Shown piece by piece: positions 33,283-42,059 of a stretch of DNA of 64,000 nt (position 1 is its first letter; every line of letters starts with the position of its first letter). The notes beneath the pieces are model-generated. The model was not told the origin of the DNA. It did no database searches and worked only from the letters and a program-made list of their open reading frames with translations. Made by a program: the position numbers and the translations under genes. The stretch comes from Peptacetobacter sp900550335 (GTDB lineage Bacteria; Bacillota; Clostridia; Peptostreptococcales; Peptostreptococcaceae). The stretch is taken from positions 1,798,001 through 1,862,000 of the forward strand of contig NZ_CP180001.1 in the NCBI RefSeq assembly GCF_047528295.1, in the 5' to 3' direction.

Positions 33283-34104
33283 CTATCTAAATCTCCCGAA
33301 GATTGCAGATATTATCATCGATACTACAGTTACTGGTATAGATATTATTATACAAGTAGTCATAATCAAGAACATATAAGTAACTAATCTTATAAACTTA
33401 CCACTAAAATCAATACCCATAAGTCCAAAAATAATCGTACAAAGCACAATTATAAGCACAACTATAGGAATCGCACTCTTACTATTTTCAATATCTGCTC
33501 TACTAAGCGACAGGTGTATACAAATTGAATAAATCCCAAACAAAAGCACTATACCTTTTATAGAAAGTAGCGACGGAGAATTTATTATTAAGAATAAAGT
33601 ATTTATCCCTGCCATAACTATATGTATAAGGAATTTAATTAAATCTAAACTCTCAATCATTTCTAAGCTCTTTTCAATATCTATTATCATATTAAATATT
33701 GCAAACTCGCTACCTAAATAAAATTTTATAAGCATATAAACTATAAAGCTTCCTATTATAACTGGTGCAGTTCCTATAAAGAAATCTCCTATCATTTTGT
33801 ATAGATTTCCCTTGTTTCTCGAGTGAACTACCCTTCCAAGCACACCATCAGATTTGCTCTTAGATGGTCTAAAAAGCTCGACCTTTTCGACATCATGCCC
33901 AAATAGTTTACAAGCTAAAAAGTGGCTCATTTCATGAACAGGAACCCCTACAATTCCAGTTATCAAGATTCCTTTTCGCCCAAGCCCATTTTGTAGATAA
34001 TCTATATTTCTATCCTCGATAAAATTGAGTATCAGTCCTAGCAAAAATGTACCTAATATAAAATAGGCTGCATTGAACAACCCATCAAACAAAAAAAGTT
34101 TCAA
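33283..34104 (-). CDS. M50-like membrane zinc metalloprotease (putative)
   Basis: A 273-residue protein with about six hydrophobic segments. A zincin motif HEMSH lies in GVPVHEMSHFLACKLFGHDV at about residue 57, within or beside a membrane segment as in site-2 proteases and DUF3267-type zincins. A second Asp/Asn ligand motif (typically NxxPxxxLDG) is not obvious; INSPSLLSIKG may be a diverged remnant, so activity is uncertain. The start appears to be TTG at 34104, preceded by GGAGAG. It follows accA on the same strand after 100 bases. Confidence 0.65.
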   Translation of the reverse strand: MKLFLFDGLFNAAYFILGTFLLGLILNFIEDRNIDYLQNGLGRKGILITGIVGVPVHEMSHFLACKLFGHDVEKVELFRPSKSKSDGVLGRVVHSRNKGNLYKMIGDFFIGTAPVIIGSFIVYMLIKFYLGSEFAIFNMIIDIEKSLEMIESLDLIKFLIHIVMAGINTLFLIINSPSLLSIKGIVLLFGIYSICIHLSLSRADIENSKSAIPIVVLIIVLCTIIFGLMGIDFSGKFIRLVTYMFLIMTTCIIISIPVTVVSMIISAIFGRFR

Positions 34105-34204
34105 TCTATCTACTCTCCTTCCTCAAAAGTCTCATAAACATATTATAAACTTCTTTTGTTCTATTTTCACCTTATTTTTAATATTTTATATTCATCAAAA
34201 ATTT

Positions 34205-35137
34205 TTAAAAGTACTTTCCTATATTTCTAAATTTTTCGTATCTATGATTCTTAATCTTTTCTCCACTAAACTTAGTATAATAATTTAATCTATCAATTAT
34301 ATATTCTTTCATACTCTCAGCTACTTTATCAGGATTATTTTGAGCACCACCAACCGGTTCATCAATTATATGGTCTATTATTTTAAGCTCTTTTAAATCC
34401 TGTGCAGTCATTTTCATATATTCACAAGCATCCTTTGATTTTGATGAATCCTTAAATAATATACTTGAAAGACCTTCTGGAGATATTACAGAATAGACAG
34501 AGTGTTCAAGCATACAAATTTCATTGCCTACTCCTATTCCAAGTGCTCCACCACTACCGCCTTCTCCTATTACTATTGCTATAACAGGTACTTTTAGAGC
34601 ACTCATCTCCATTAAATTCCTTGCAATTGCCTCACCTTGACCTCTTTCTTCTGCTCCAATTCCACAGTATGCTCCAGATGTATCTATAAAAGTTATAATA
34701 GGTCGATTAAATTTTTCGGCCTGTTTCATAAGTCTAAGTGCTTTTCTATATCCTTCTGGATTTGCCATACCAAAATTTCTGTATATATTTTCCTCTGTAC
34801 TGTTTCCCTTCTGATTTCCGATTACTGTAACAGAGTACTTGCCTATTTTTCCTATACCACCTACAATCGCTTTATCATCTGCAAATCCTCTATCTCCATG
34901 CAGCTCTATAAAATTGCTTACAATTCTATTTATATAATCAAGTGCTGTAGGTCTTTTTATATCCCTACTTATACTTACCTTTTCGTAAGGAGTCAAACTT
35001 TTAAATTTCTTAGACTCTTCTTCTTTTAAAATCTCTTCTAAATATAATATTTTATCAGAAAAATCTAGCCCACTTGTTTTAGAAATTTCTTTTAAATTTT
35101 TTATATCCTTCTTTATCTGTTCTACATTTCTTTCCAT
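34205..35137 (-). CDS. accA: Acetyl-CoA carboxylase carboxyltransferase subunit alpha
   Basis: Part of the carboxyltransferase that moves CO2 from biotin to acetyl-CoA to form malonyl-CoA for fatty acid synthesis. The 310 residues show the alpha-subunit pattern: PTALDYINRIVSNFIELHGD, VTVIGNQKG, NFGMANPEGYRKALRLMKQA, ITFIDTSGAYCGIGAEERGQ and VIAIVIGEGGSGGALGIGVG. It is the last gene of accB-accC-accD-accA, two bases after accD, suggesting coupled translation. ATG follows AGAGGAAGTAAAA. Confidence 0.96.
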   Translation of the reverse strand: MERNVEQIKKDIKNLKEISKTSGLDFSDKILYLEEILKEEESKKFKSLTPYEKVSISRDIKRPTALDYINRIVSNFIELHGDRGFADDKAIVGGIGKIGKYSVTVIGNQKGNSTEENIYRNFGMANPEGYRKALRLMKQAEKFNRPIITFIDTSGAYCGIGAEERGQGEAIARNLMEMSALKVPVIAIVIGEGGSGGALGIGVGNEICMLEHSVYSVISPEGLSSILFKDSSKSKDACEYMKMTAQDLKELKIIDHIIDEPVGGAQNNPDKVAESMKEYIIDRLNYYTKFSGEKIKNHRYEKFRNIGKYF

Positions 35138-35139
35138 TT

Positions 35140-36075
35140 TTACTTCCTCTTATGCATGTACAAAATTTTGTAAACTGTATCTTTTAAATCTTTTCGCTCT
35201 ACAATCATATCCAAAAATCCATGCACCATCATAAACTCAGCAGTTTGGAAATCTTCTGGTAGCTCTCTACCTATTGTCTGTCTAACAACTCTTTTCCCTG
35301 CAAATCCAATAAGTGTCTTTGGCTCAGATATTATTATATCTCCAAGCATCGCAAAACTAGCAGTCACCCCACCTGTTGTAGGATCAGTTAAAATTGAGAT
35401 GTATGGCTGTCCTTTTTCAGAAAGCTTTGTAACAGCCCGTGAAGTTTTTGCCATTTGCATCAAAGACATCATTCCCTCTTGCATTCTTGCACCACCAGAT
35501 GCACTACAAACAACAACTGGTATATTGTGTTCTGCTCCATATTCAAAAGCATACGAAATTTTATCACCTGTAACAGAACCCATACTTCCCATCATAAAAG
35601 CTGGATTCATAACACATAGCACGTATCTAATACCATTTATTCTTCCAACCCCCGTTATAACGGATTCTGACTCGTGAGTTTTTTCTTTATATGATGTTAT
35701 TTTTTCGCTATAATTAGGGAATTTTAAGGGATCCACTACATCACTTTCCTTATTTATTTCAATAAATGTCCCTTTATCTGTAAGCATTTCTATTCTATCT
35801 CTTACGTTCATTCTCATATGCTTATTACACTTTGGACAAACAAATAAATTTTCCTCTAAATCTTTGTTAAACGTATATTCCCCACATTCTGGACATTTAC
35901 TCCAAAATCTATCATCTATATTGTTTGAAACATGTTTATTTGATATATAATTTCCATCCTCTTTAGTTTCTTCTTTTTCTTGAATTTTTATAGGAATAGA
36001 TGTATAGTTGTCATTTTTTTTCTTAGCTTTATTCTTTTGTTTCTCTTTTTTAAAAAGCTGTAATCCATTTAACAC
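35140..36075 (-). CDS. accD: Acetyl-CoA carboxylase carboxyltransferase subunit beta
   Basis: Zinc-binding beta subunit of the carboxyltransferase. The four-Cys zinc finger is CPECGEYTFNKD...VCPKCNKHM at about residues 60-83; the crotonase-like core has VVCSASGGARMQEGMMSLMQ, ILTDPTTGGVTASFAMLGD and GFAGKRVVRQT. The N-terminal 45 residues are lysine-rich and variable. Start is GTG at 36075 with AGGTGA upstream. It lies between accC (11 bases) and accA (2 bases). Confidence 0.95.
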   Translation of the reverse strand: MLNGLQLFKKEKQKNKAKKKNDNYTSIPIKIQEKEETKEDGNYISNKHVSNNIDDRFWSKCPECGEYTFNKDLEENLFVCPKCNKHMRMNVRDRIEMLTDKGTFIEINKESDVVDPLKFPNYSEKITSYKEKTHESESVITGVGRINGIRYVLCVMNPAFMMGSMGSVTGDKISYAFEYGAEHNIPVVVCSASGGARMQEGMMSLMQMAKTSRAVTKLSEKGQPYISILTDPTTGGVTASFAMLGDIIISEPKTLIGFAGKRVVRQTIGRELPEDFQTAEFMMVHGFLDMIVERKDLKDTVYKILYMHKRK

Positions 36076-36086
36076 TTATCTATCAC

Positions 36087-37439
36087 CTATCTTTCGCTTA
36101 ATTTTCTTTCTATAAATCCTGTATCGTGTGTATCATTTAGGAATTCATCAGAGTTTATTAGCTCTCTTTGGAATTCTATGTTTGTTTTTATTCCGTCGAT
36201 TATTAGCTCATCCAATGCCCCATTCATTTTTGCAACACATTCCTCTTTTGTATCAGCCTTACATATTAGTTTTCCAATCATCGAATCATATAGAGGTGGG
36301 ATGCTGTATCCTGCGTATACAAATGTGTCAAATCTTACTCCAAATCCACCTGGAATATTTATCTCTTCAATTTCCCCAGGACATGGTGTGAATCCACTTT
36401 CTGGATTTTCTGCATTTATTCTACATTCTATAACATGTCCTCTCATTAAAATATCTTCCTGTTTGAATGGAATTGGGTTGCCTGCTGCAATCTGTATCTG
36501 TAATTTTATTAAATCTCTGTCTACTATCATCTCAGTTACAGGGTGTTCTACCTGGATTCTCGTGTTCATTTCTATAAAGTAGAAGTTTTTATCTTTATCT
36601 ACTATAAATTCAACAGTTCCTGCACCTTCATAATTAGTTCCTTTTACAGCTTTTAAAGCACTTTCGTATAAACCTTTTCTTTCTTCATCATTTAAAAAGC
36701 AACTTGGAGATTCTTCTATCATTTTCTGATTTCTTCTCTGCATTGAGCAATCTCTTTCACCTAGATGTATTGCATTTCCAAATTTATCTCCAAATACCTG
36801 AACTTCTATATGTCTTGGATTTGGGATAAATTTTTCCATGTATAAGTCGCCGTTTTTAAAGTATGATATGGCCTCTGATTTAGCTATTTCAAAAGATTTT
36901 TCTAAATCTTCTGCTTTGTGGACTATTCTCATTCCTCTTCCACCGCCACCTGCAGATGCTTTTATCATAACTGGGTATCCTATTTCTTCGGCCATTTTCT
37001 TAGCTTCTTCTCTATCTTTTAAAACAGCCTTAGACCCTGGAACAACAGGTACTCCAAGCTTTTGCATTGTACTTCTAGCCTTTGATTTATCCCCCATAAG
37101 CACCATCTGCTCTTCTGATGGCCCTATAAATATTATGTTTTTTTCTTTACATCTTCTAACAAATTCTGGGTTTTCAGATAAGAATCCAAACCCCGGATGA
37201 ATTGCATCACACTCTAGTTTTTCTGCAATGTATAATATGTTGTCTATATTGTTATAGCTTTTTGCAATATTTCCAGGACCTATACAAATAGATTCATCTG
37301 CTAAAAATCTATGTATGCAATCTCTATCTGCATCTGAGTAAATAGCTACTGTTTTTATTCCCATTTCTCTACAAGTTCTAATTATTCTAACAGCTATATC
37401 CCCACGATTTGCAATTAGTATTTTATTTAAAGTTTTCAT
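36087..37439 (-). CDS. accC: Acetyl-CoA carboxylase biotin carboxylase subunit
   Basis: ATP-dependent carboxylation of biotin on AccB. The 450-residue protein has the ATP-grasp fold with KILIANRGDIAVRIIRTCRE at the N-terminus, the glycine-rich loop KASAGGGGRGMR, the EKFIPNPRHIEVQVFGDK strand, RDCSMQRRNQKMIEE and the catalytic FIEMNTRIQVEHPVTE. ATG follows AAAAGGAGATAAAA and lies 12 bases after the accB stop codon. Confidence 0.97.
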   Translation of the reverse strand: MKTLNKILIANRGDIAVRIIRTCREMGIKTVAIYSDADRDCIHRFLADESICIGPGNIAKSYNNIDNILYIAEKLECDAIHPGFGFLSENPEFVRRCKEKNIIFIGPSEEQMVLMGDKSKARSTMQKLGVPVVPGSKAVLKDREEAKKMAEEIGYPVMIKASAGGGGRGMRIVHKAEDLEKSFEIAKSEAISYFKNGDLYMEKFIPNPRHIEVQVFGDKFGNAIHLGERDCSMQRRNQKMIEESPSCFLNDEERKGLYESALKAVKGTNYEGAGTVEFIVDKDKNFYFIEMNTRIQVEHPVTEMIVDRDLIKLQIQIAAGNPIPFKQEDILMRGHVIECRINAENPESGFTPCPGEIEEINIPGGFGVRFDTFVYAGYSIPPLYDSMIGKLICKADTKEECVAKMNGALDELIIDGIKTNIEFQRELINSDEFLNDTHDTGFIERKLSER

Positions 37440-37451
37440 TTTTATCTCCTT

Positions 37452-37994
37452 TTAATCTTCCTCTATCACGAATAAAGTCTGTCCATACTCTACCATGCTT
37501 TCATTTGTAGCTTTTATCTCTACAACTTTTCCTGTAAATTCACTCTTAATTTCGTTCATTAATTTCATAGCTTCAACTATGCAAAGTGTATCTCCCTTTT
37601 CGACATGGTCGCCAACATTTACAAATGCTGGAGAATCTGGATCTGGAGATTCATAAAAAGTACCGATAAGTGGTGCTTTTACCTCTTTGAAGTTTTCTCC
37701 TGCAAATTCAATTTTATCTTCGTCGACTTTATTTTCTTTTGATAATTCATCTTCTAAAGATTCTTTTACATTTATTGTATTATTTTCTTCTTTTATATTA
37801 TTAAATGTAGATGATGACTTTTTTGTATTATTTACTGTATTTTCAGCTATTGAAGCGTTTTTTGTTCCTATTTCTATATTTCCAACTACTTTTTTAGAAA
37901 CTTCAAGCTCTATGTCTGAAGTATTTAGTTTTACATATTCAAGTTTTGTATTGTCTATAAGCGTTAAAAGCTCTTTTATTTCTTTAAGATTCAT
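37452..37994 (-). CDS. accB: Biotin carboxyl carrier protein of acetyl-CoA carboxylase
   Basis: Carries biotin between the carboxylase and carboxyltransferase. The 180 residues have a short helical N-terminus (MNLKEIKELLTLIDNTKLEY), a long acidic/Asn-rich linker (residues about 45-105) and the C-terminal biotinyl domain with GTFYESPDPDSPAFVNVGD and the biotinylated lysine in VEAMKLMNEI. It is the first gene of the acc operon; a FapR-like palindrome lies just upstream of its ribosome site (AGGAGGTAAAA). Confidence 0.95.
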   Translation of the reverse strand: MNLKEIKELLTLIDNTKLEYVKLNTSDIELEVSKKVVGNIEIGTKNASIAENTVNNTKKSSSTFNNIKEENNTINVKESLEDELSKENKVDEDKIEFAGENFKEVKAPLIGTFYESPDPDSPAFVNVGDHVEKGDTLCIVEAMKLMNEIKSEFTGKVVEIKATNESMVEYGQTLFVIEED

Positions 37995-38005
37995 TTTTAC
38001 CTCCT

Positions 38006-38030
38006 ATTATTAATACCTAGTACTAATAAT
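38006..38030. promoter_or_regulatory. FapR-like operator upstream of accB
   Basis: The near-perfect palindrome contains TTAATACCTAGTACTAA (38010-38026), which resembles the Bacillus FapR site TTAGTACC(N)xxTACTAA, in the 5' region of the acc operon 12 bases before accB. A second, shorter palindrome ATTACTAGTAAAT lies at 38043-38055. FapR represses fatty acid synthesis genes and is relieved by malonyl-CoA, the product of this operon. Confidence 0.65.
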
Positions 38031-38055
38031 ATATCATAAAAACTATTACTAGTAA

Positions 38056-38349
38056 ATAAAAACTATTCTTCAAGATAGTATATTTTATTGTCTGTAGAAA
38101 ATGTGATAGCCCCTTTTCTATTTTTACATTTTAAAATTATTTTAATTTATCTTTTAAATTTAGTTGTTTATACAATTATTATTCTTTAGGTATTGAAAAT
38201 TTAATTTTTATTTATTATACTTTTTAATAGTATATACGTTTTTATATGGTATTATTTTTAAATAAATTTAATTATTTTTTTAATTTATACTAGGTAAAAA
38301 ATATTAGTAAAATAAATGTTATATTAGCTATGAAAGGAATTTATATATT
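38056..38349. other. AT-rich intergenic region
   Basis: Divergent spacer between accB and a small membrane protein gene. Besides the FapR-like palindromes at its left end I see only A/T tracts and no RNA gene. Confidence 0.3.
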
Positions 38350-38628
38350 ATGATAGAAACCGTTGATTTTGTACTAAAAATTGCATTTTTTGTTTTAACT
38401 TTTCTTTGGGCTGGTAAGATTTTGATTTTTAGATCGGATAAGCAGATAGTTATCAACCCAATAGTTATGCTTATTGCAGCAATTTTAGCACTTCTACCAC
38501 CGTCTTCTTCTACAGAGTTGATTTTTGGATTTGAAGTAATAAAAATTAGAATTGTATTGTATGCGATACATTGCTTAATAATACTATTTGGATTATTTTC
38601 AATGAGAAAAAGAGAAGCAATCTTCTAA
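38350..38628 (+). CDS. Small membrane protein, three hydrophobic segments
   Basis: A 92-residue protein: MIETVDFVLKIAFFVLTFLW (segment 1), a short polar loop with RSDKQIVINP, VMLIAAILALLPPSS (segment 2) and IRIVLYAIHCLIILFGLFS (segment 3), ending in a basic tail MRKREAIF. I do not recognise a family. AAAGGAATTTATATT lies before ATG, a weak ribosome site. Long-hairpin copy 11 begins four bases after its stop codon. Confidence 0.6.
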   Translation: MIETVDFVLKIAFFVLTFLWAGKILIFRSDKQIVINPIVMLIAAILALLPPSSSTELIFGFEVIKIRIVLYAIHCLIILFGLFSMRKREAIF

Positions 38629-38631
38629 TGA

Positions 38632-38748
38632 GAAAAGGGTAAGAACGATTAACACTCCAGGCTTCGAACTTTGCTTTTTCAAGCTATGCTTTCAAAATGT
38701 TGCAAAGTTCTGCAGATTGTTGTGTTAATTCGTTTCTTACCCTTTTTT
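38632..38748 (+). repeat. Long-hairpin element, copy 11
   Basis: Outer arms AAAAGGGTAAGAACGATTAA and TTAATTCGTTTCTTACCCTTTT pair, followed by T; core CTCCAGGCTTC (38655) and TGCAGATTGTTG; inner stem GAACTTTGC/GCAAAGTTC. It starts 3 nt after the stop codon of the 92-residue protein gene, in its sense. Confidence 0.85.
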
Positions 38749-38770
38749 AGAAGCTTACTATACCAAAATA

Positions 38771-38902
38771 ATAATATTGTCGCTTGCAGAATTGTCGATG
38801 CTAATTAATTCGTGATTGCTCACAAAATTACGGCTGCTAAAATAATTTTGCAATAGTTTTTTTAAATCTTTTACGTACACACACGTCGAAGCCTGGAGAC
38901 TG
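38771..38902. repeat. Long-hairpin remnants, copy 12 (two unmatched halves)
   Basis: CGCTTGCAGAATTGTCGATG with the arm CTAATTAATTCGTGATTGCT (38780-38835) is the 3' half of a copy-14-like element; CACACACGTCGAAGCCTGGA (38877 on) is the other half of a copy-4/7-like element in the opposite sense. They do not pair with each other. Confidence 0.6.
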
Positions 38903-38926
38903 AGAGGGGGATTATTTTAAATCAAG

Positions 38927-38957
38927 AAAAAAACTGCTGCAAAATATGCAACAGTCA
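38927..38957 (-). terminator. Intrinsic terminator of trmB
   Basis: On the minus strand GACTGTTGCA pairs with TGCAGCAGTT and is followed by seven T. Confidence 0.85.
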
Positions 38958-38972
38958 TTTTTATATTCTAAT

Positions 38973-39617
38973 TTATTTTCTTTTTGCTGCTTCTAGTCTA
39001 TATATTTTCATTCCCTGAGCCATGAATTTATCCTCGTATTCTGTAGTTACATTTCCTTCATAGTTACTATTCGCAAGGTCTAAAGATATGTTTTTTAGTT
39101 TCCAGTCGTTTTCAGCAATTTCATTTAGACTAAATTCGAATAATTTTTCGTTGTCTGTTTTGAAGTGTATTTCTCCGTTCTCGTCTAATACTCTTCTGTA
39201 TATGTTTAAGAAATCTGAGTGAGTTAGTCTTCTTTTTGCCCATCTATTTTTAGGCCATGGATCACAGAAGTTTACATATATTCTTGAAAGTTCTGCCACA
39301 TCAAAGTATTCTGGAAGCATTTTTACATCTCCCCATATAAATAGTATGTTTGTTAAGCCTTTTTCTTTTGCTTTGTATACCGCATGAAGTAGTACCTCTT
39401 CTTTTATTTCCATAGCAATGTAGTTTTTATCTGGATTTAGTTCAGCTAATGTAGTTATAAACTGTCCTTTTCCAGTCCCAACTTCTATGTGTATTGGATT
39501 TTCGTTTCCAAATCTTTCGTGCCATTTCCCAGCCATTTCTTCTACGTTTTCGTGGAATACGCAGTCTGTGTAGCTAAGAAGTTTTATATCAGCACCTTTT
39601 TTCTTTCTTCTTCTCAT
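38973..39617 (-). CDS. trmB: tRNA (guanine-N7-)-methyltransferase
   Basis: Methylates G46 in the variable loop of tRNA. The 214-residue protein has the class I SAM motif IHIEVGTGKGQFI, the NYIAMEIKEEV strand, and the family signature RIYVNFCDPWPKNRWAKRRL followed by FHFKTDN-like IHFKTDNEKLFEFS. N-terminus MRRRKKKGADIKLLSYTDC is basic. ATG follows GGAGGAGCATAG. It is monocistronic with a strong terminator. Confidence 0.95.
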   Translation of the reverse strand: MRRRKKKGADIKLLSYTDCVFHENVEEMAGKWHERFGNENPIHIEVGTGKGQFITTLAELNPDKNYIAMEIKEEVLLHAVYKAKEKGLTNILFIWGDVKMLPEYFDVAELSRIYVNFCDPWPKNRWAKRRLTHSDFLNIYRRVLDENGEIHFKTDNEKLFEFSLNEIAENDWKLKNISLDLANSNYEGNVTTEYEDKFMAQGMKIYRLEAAKRK

Positions 39618-39735
39618 CTATGCTCCTCCAATTTTAATCGTATTTATCTTTTCTATTATATCATAATTATTAAAACTAAAATACAAATTAAAGTATTGCT
39701 TTTAATTTATATCTTATATATTAAACACAATAAAA

Positions 39736-39784
39736 AAATACTGCCACAGAACACCTTTAAAAGGTGTTCTTGTGACAGTACCTT
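39736..39784 (-). terminator. Intrinsic terminator of the zinc-ribbon gene
   Basis: TACTGTCACAAGAACACCTT and its imperfect complement pair; seven T follow on the minus strand. Confidence 0.8.
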
Positions 39785-39793
39785 TACTGACAC

Positions 39794-40021
39794 CTAACGG
39801 TCGTCAGTTTTTTTGTATTCAAATTTAGCTCCACAATTAGGACAAATTAATTCTGGCATATTTTTTTCATTTAGCGAAGCTATCGCTCCTGATGAAAAGA
39901 ATGCATCTTGTCTTAATTCTTCTACTATAAATTCTGGTACTCCTTTTTCAAATCCACAAGACTTACATTCATAATTATATAACTTTTGTCCTTTACTCAT
40001 TTCTTCTAATTCTTTTAACAT
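39794..40021 (-). CDS. Small double zinc-ribbon protein
   Basis: A 75-residue protein with two CxxC pairs, CKSCG near residue 19 and CPNCG near residue 61, that together could form one zinc ribbon split by a 38-residue helical insert (PEFIVEELRQDAFFSSGAIA). No DNA-binding helix is evident; it is of the kind found as small regulatory or accessory ribbons. ATG follows AGGAGAAATAGT. It lies between trmB and the IS91-like transposase on the same strand. Confidence 0.7.
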   Translation of the reverse strand: MLKELEEMSKGQKLYNYECKSCGFEKGVPEFIVEELRQDAFFSSGAIASLNEKNMPELICPNCGAKFEYKKTDDR

Positions 40022-40111
40022 ACTATTTCTCCTAATAATTTTAATTACACTAATTATACACTATTATTTATATTTGAGTATAGCAAAGCTAGCCTATTTA
40101 TTAATAGACTT

Positions 40112-41386
40112 TTAAAATAATTCTATTTGTGTTGTTGTATTCAAAGAAATTTCTTTTTCTATAATTTCTTCGTAGATTATTCTTTTATAATTTGATTTAT
40201 CTAGTGCATTATATATTAATCCATATTTATAATGCCATATTTCCCATAGAATCATGTCTTTTCCACAATTTTTACAAATATAAGGATTTACTCCAAATGA
40301 TTCTATCAATCTATCTTTAAAATTTTTCTTTACTGTATTCTTCTTTTTTATCAGCTTAGATATATTTCTGTGTCTCATAAAGTTATATAACTTCAATATT
40401 TCTATGCTTAATTTATTTTTTATTCTTGAATATAGACCGTATCTTCTTGCAACTCTAAAACCCTTCGGGTGAATATGTTGGGTTATTTTACCTATAAATT
40501 CTAATACATTTACAGTTATTTCTCTTTTTTCCTTAGGTTTTTTGTTTTCATACCAGTAAGTTACATTTTTTCCATCGTAATTAATTATTCTATATTCAGC
40601 GATAGCTGGTCTAGCCAAATATCTACCTATATATTGAGTTGCCTGTTTTATATTAGTTAAACGTCTTTCTGCATTTACATAGAATTCTTTCTTATATAGC
40701 TTATTTATCAAATTTTTAGTTTTTCTATCGCTAAAATTGTTTTTTATTATATCTAGTACCAACTTTCGCCATACCTTTTTCATATATGTATATGGTATGA
40801 AATCTAATTTTTTGAACCACTTATTATTTCTATCTATTCCACCTTCGGTGTATAAGGCGTGTATATGAGGATTCCATTTTAAATCTCCACCAAAGGTGTG
40901 TACTACAGCAATTACCCCTAATTCATAATTTCCCTTTGTTTTATTTTTATGAAAACTATCTAATACCTCATATGTAGCATCTTGTAAATCTTTTAAAAGC
41001 TCTCGCTTTCTGTAGAAATAAACTCTCAACTCCTCCGGAATTGTGAAAACTGCATGTCTATGAGAAACATCAAGCATATTTTCTACCTGTTTTTCTGCCC
41101 ATTCCATAGAATATTTTCTTCCACACTTTGTACAAAACTTACTTTTACAAGTGAACCCTTGGATATACTCTTCTCCACAGTCTATACATTTGTGTTTTAT
41201 ATATCCGTTCTCTATATTTCCACAATTTAAAGCCTTTATTACAGTATTTTCTATCTGATCTCTCATTTCTCTTCTAACTTTATTCCAATATTTTAGTTTG
41301 AATTCTTCAAAGTGATTTTTTAATATTTTCTTAATGATTTTTTCATCTTTTTGTTTCTTCAATACATTCATATTACTATTGTACAT
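40112..41386 (-). mobile_element. IS91-family transposase gene (HUH, Y2)
   Basis: Codes for a 424-residue rolling-circle transposase that looks full length. The N-terminal zinc-binding domain has CIDCGEEYIQGFTCKSKFC followed by TKCG (residues 67-89). The HUH motif is WNPHIHALYTEGG with His174 and His176, and the catalytic tyrosines are Tyr252 and Tyr256 in QYIGRYLARP, the YxxxY spacing of IS91. A second zinc motif NPYICKNCGKD is near the C-terminus. IS91 elements carry no long inverted repeats, so the element ends cannot be fixed from one copy; a hairpin TAGC...CTATTTATTAATAG lies at 40085-40112. The ribosome site is poor. Confidence 0.85.
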
Positions 41387-41420
41387 AAGTTTTCCACAAT
41401 TTTAAATTATTATAATTTCC

Positions 41421-41466
41421 TTAGGAATAAAAAAGATACCTTGATAAATTACTCTTATCAAGGTAT
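41421..41466 (-). terminator. Intrinsic terminator of the Cys-type HesB-like gene
   Basis: On the minus strand GATACCTTGATAAG pairs with TTATCAAGGTATC and is followed by six T. It separates this gene from the transposase downstream. Confidence 0.85.
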
Positions 41467-41545
41467 CTCAAACTAGGATATATAGTTATATTTCTTGCAA
41501 AATAAACTATTCTTTTTTGTTGTGATAGAAAAATTGTTCTACAGA

Positions 41546-41872
41546 TTATTCTCCGCAGCATCCACCGCAACCACCGTCGCAACTGCAGCTCTGTCCTACC
41601 ATTGATTCTGGTATTACTCTGAATCCAAATCCTGTATCTTCTATTACTATATCTCCATAAACTTCATATTCTTTAGAAGCCATTACGAAGTTTAATCCTT
41701 CTACTTCTGTAGAAACATCTCCTTCTTCCATTTCATCTAAAGCTAATCCGAAAGATGGCCCACTACAAGCAACACCCTGGAAATATACTCTTATATTCTG
41801 TGGTTTATCAGTATTTTCAGCTAATATAGATTTTAAAGTTTCTATTGCTGTATCTGGAACTGTTATTTTCAT
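41546..41872 (-). CDS. HesB-like iron-sulfur related protein (Cys form)
   Basis: A 108-residue protein of the HesB-like (IscA-related) group. It has NIRVYFQGVACSGPSFGLAL with Cys36 in the position of the first conserved metal-binding Cys, IVIEDTGFGFRVIP in the middle and a C-terminal Cys cluster CSCDGGCGGCCGE. It may bind iron or Fe-S clusters, or act in redox. The neighbour upstream on the same strand is a paralogue with TGA at the Cys36 position. The gene has its own terminator, and another terminator lies between it and the paralogue, so each is transcribed on its own. ATG follows GGAGGTAATAAA. Confidence 0.85.
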   Translation of the reverse strand: MKITVPDTAIETLKSILAENTDKPQNIRVYFQGVACSGPSFGLALDEMEEGDVSTEVEGLNFVMASKEYEVYGDIVIEDTGFGFRVIPESMVGQSCSCDGGCGGCCGE

Positions 41873-41945
41873 TTTATTACCTCCAAAATAGTTATTTTTA
41901 GATTTTACACTATACTCCTATATTAATACTTTTTATGAAATAAAA

Positions 41946-41975
41946 AAAGATGCCTTTGTAAAAAAGACATCTTTC
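41946..41975 (-). terminator. Intrinsic terminator of the Sec-type HesB-like gene
   Basis: On the minus strand AAAGATGTCTTT pairs with AAAGGCATCTTT and is followed by T. Confidence 0.7.
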
Positions 41976-42059
41976 TATAATTCGCGCTTTATTTATAGTT
42001 TTTTTCTATTTAATTATACAAATATTTCTATCTATATAACTTGGCATCATATGCGAATA

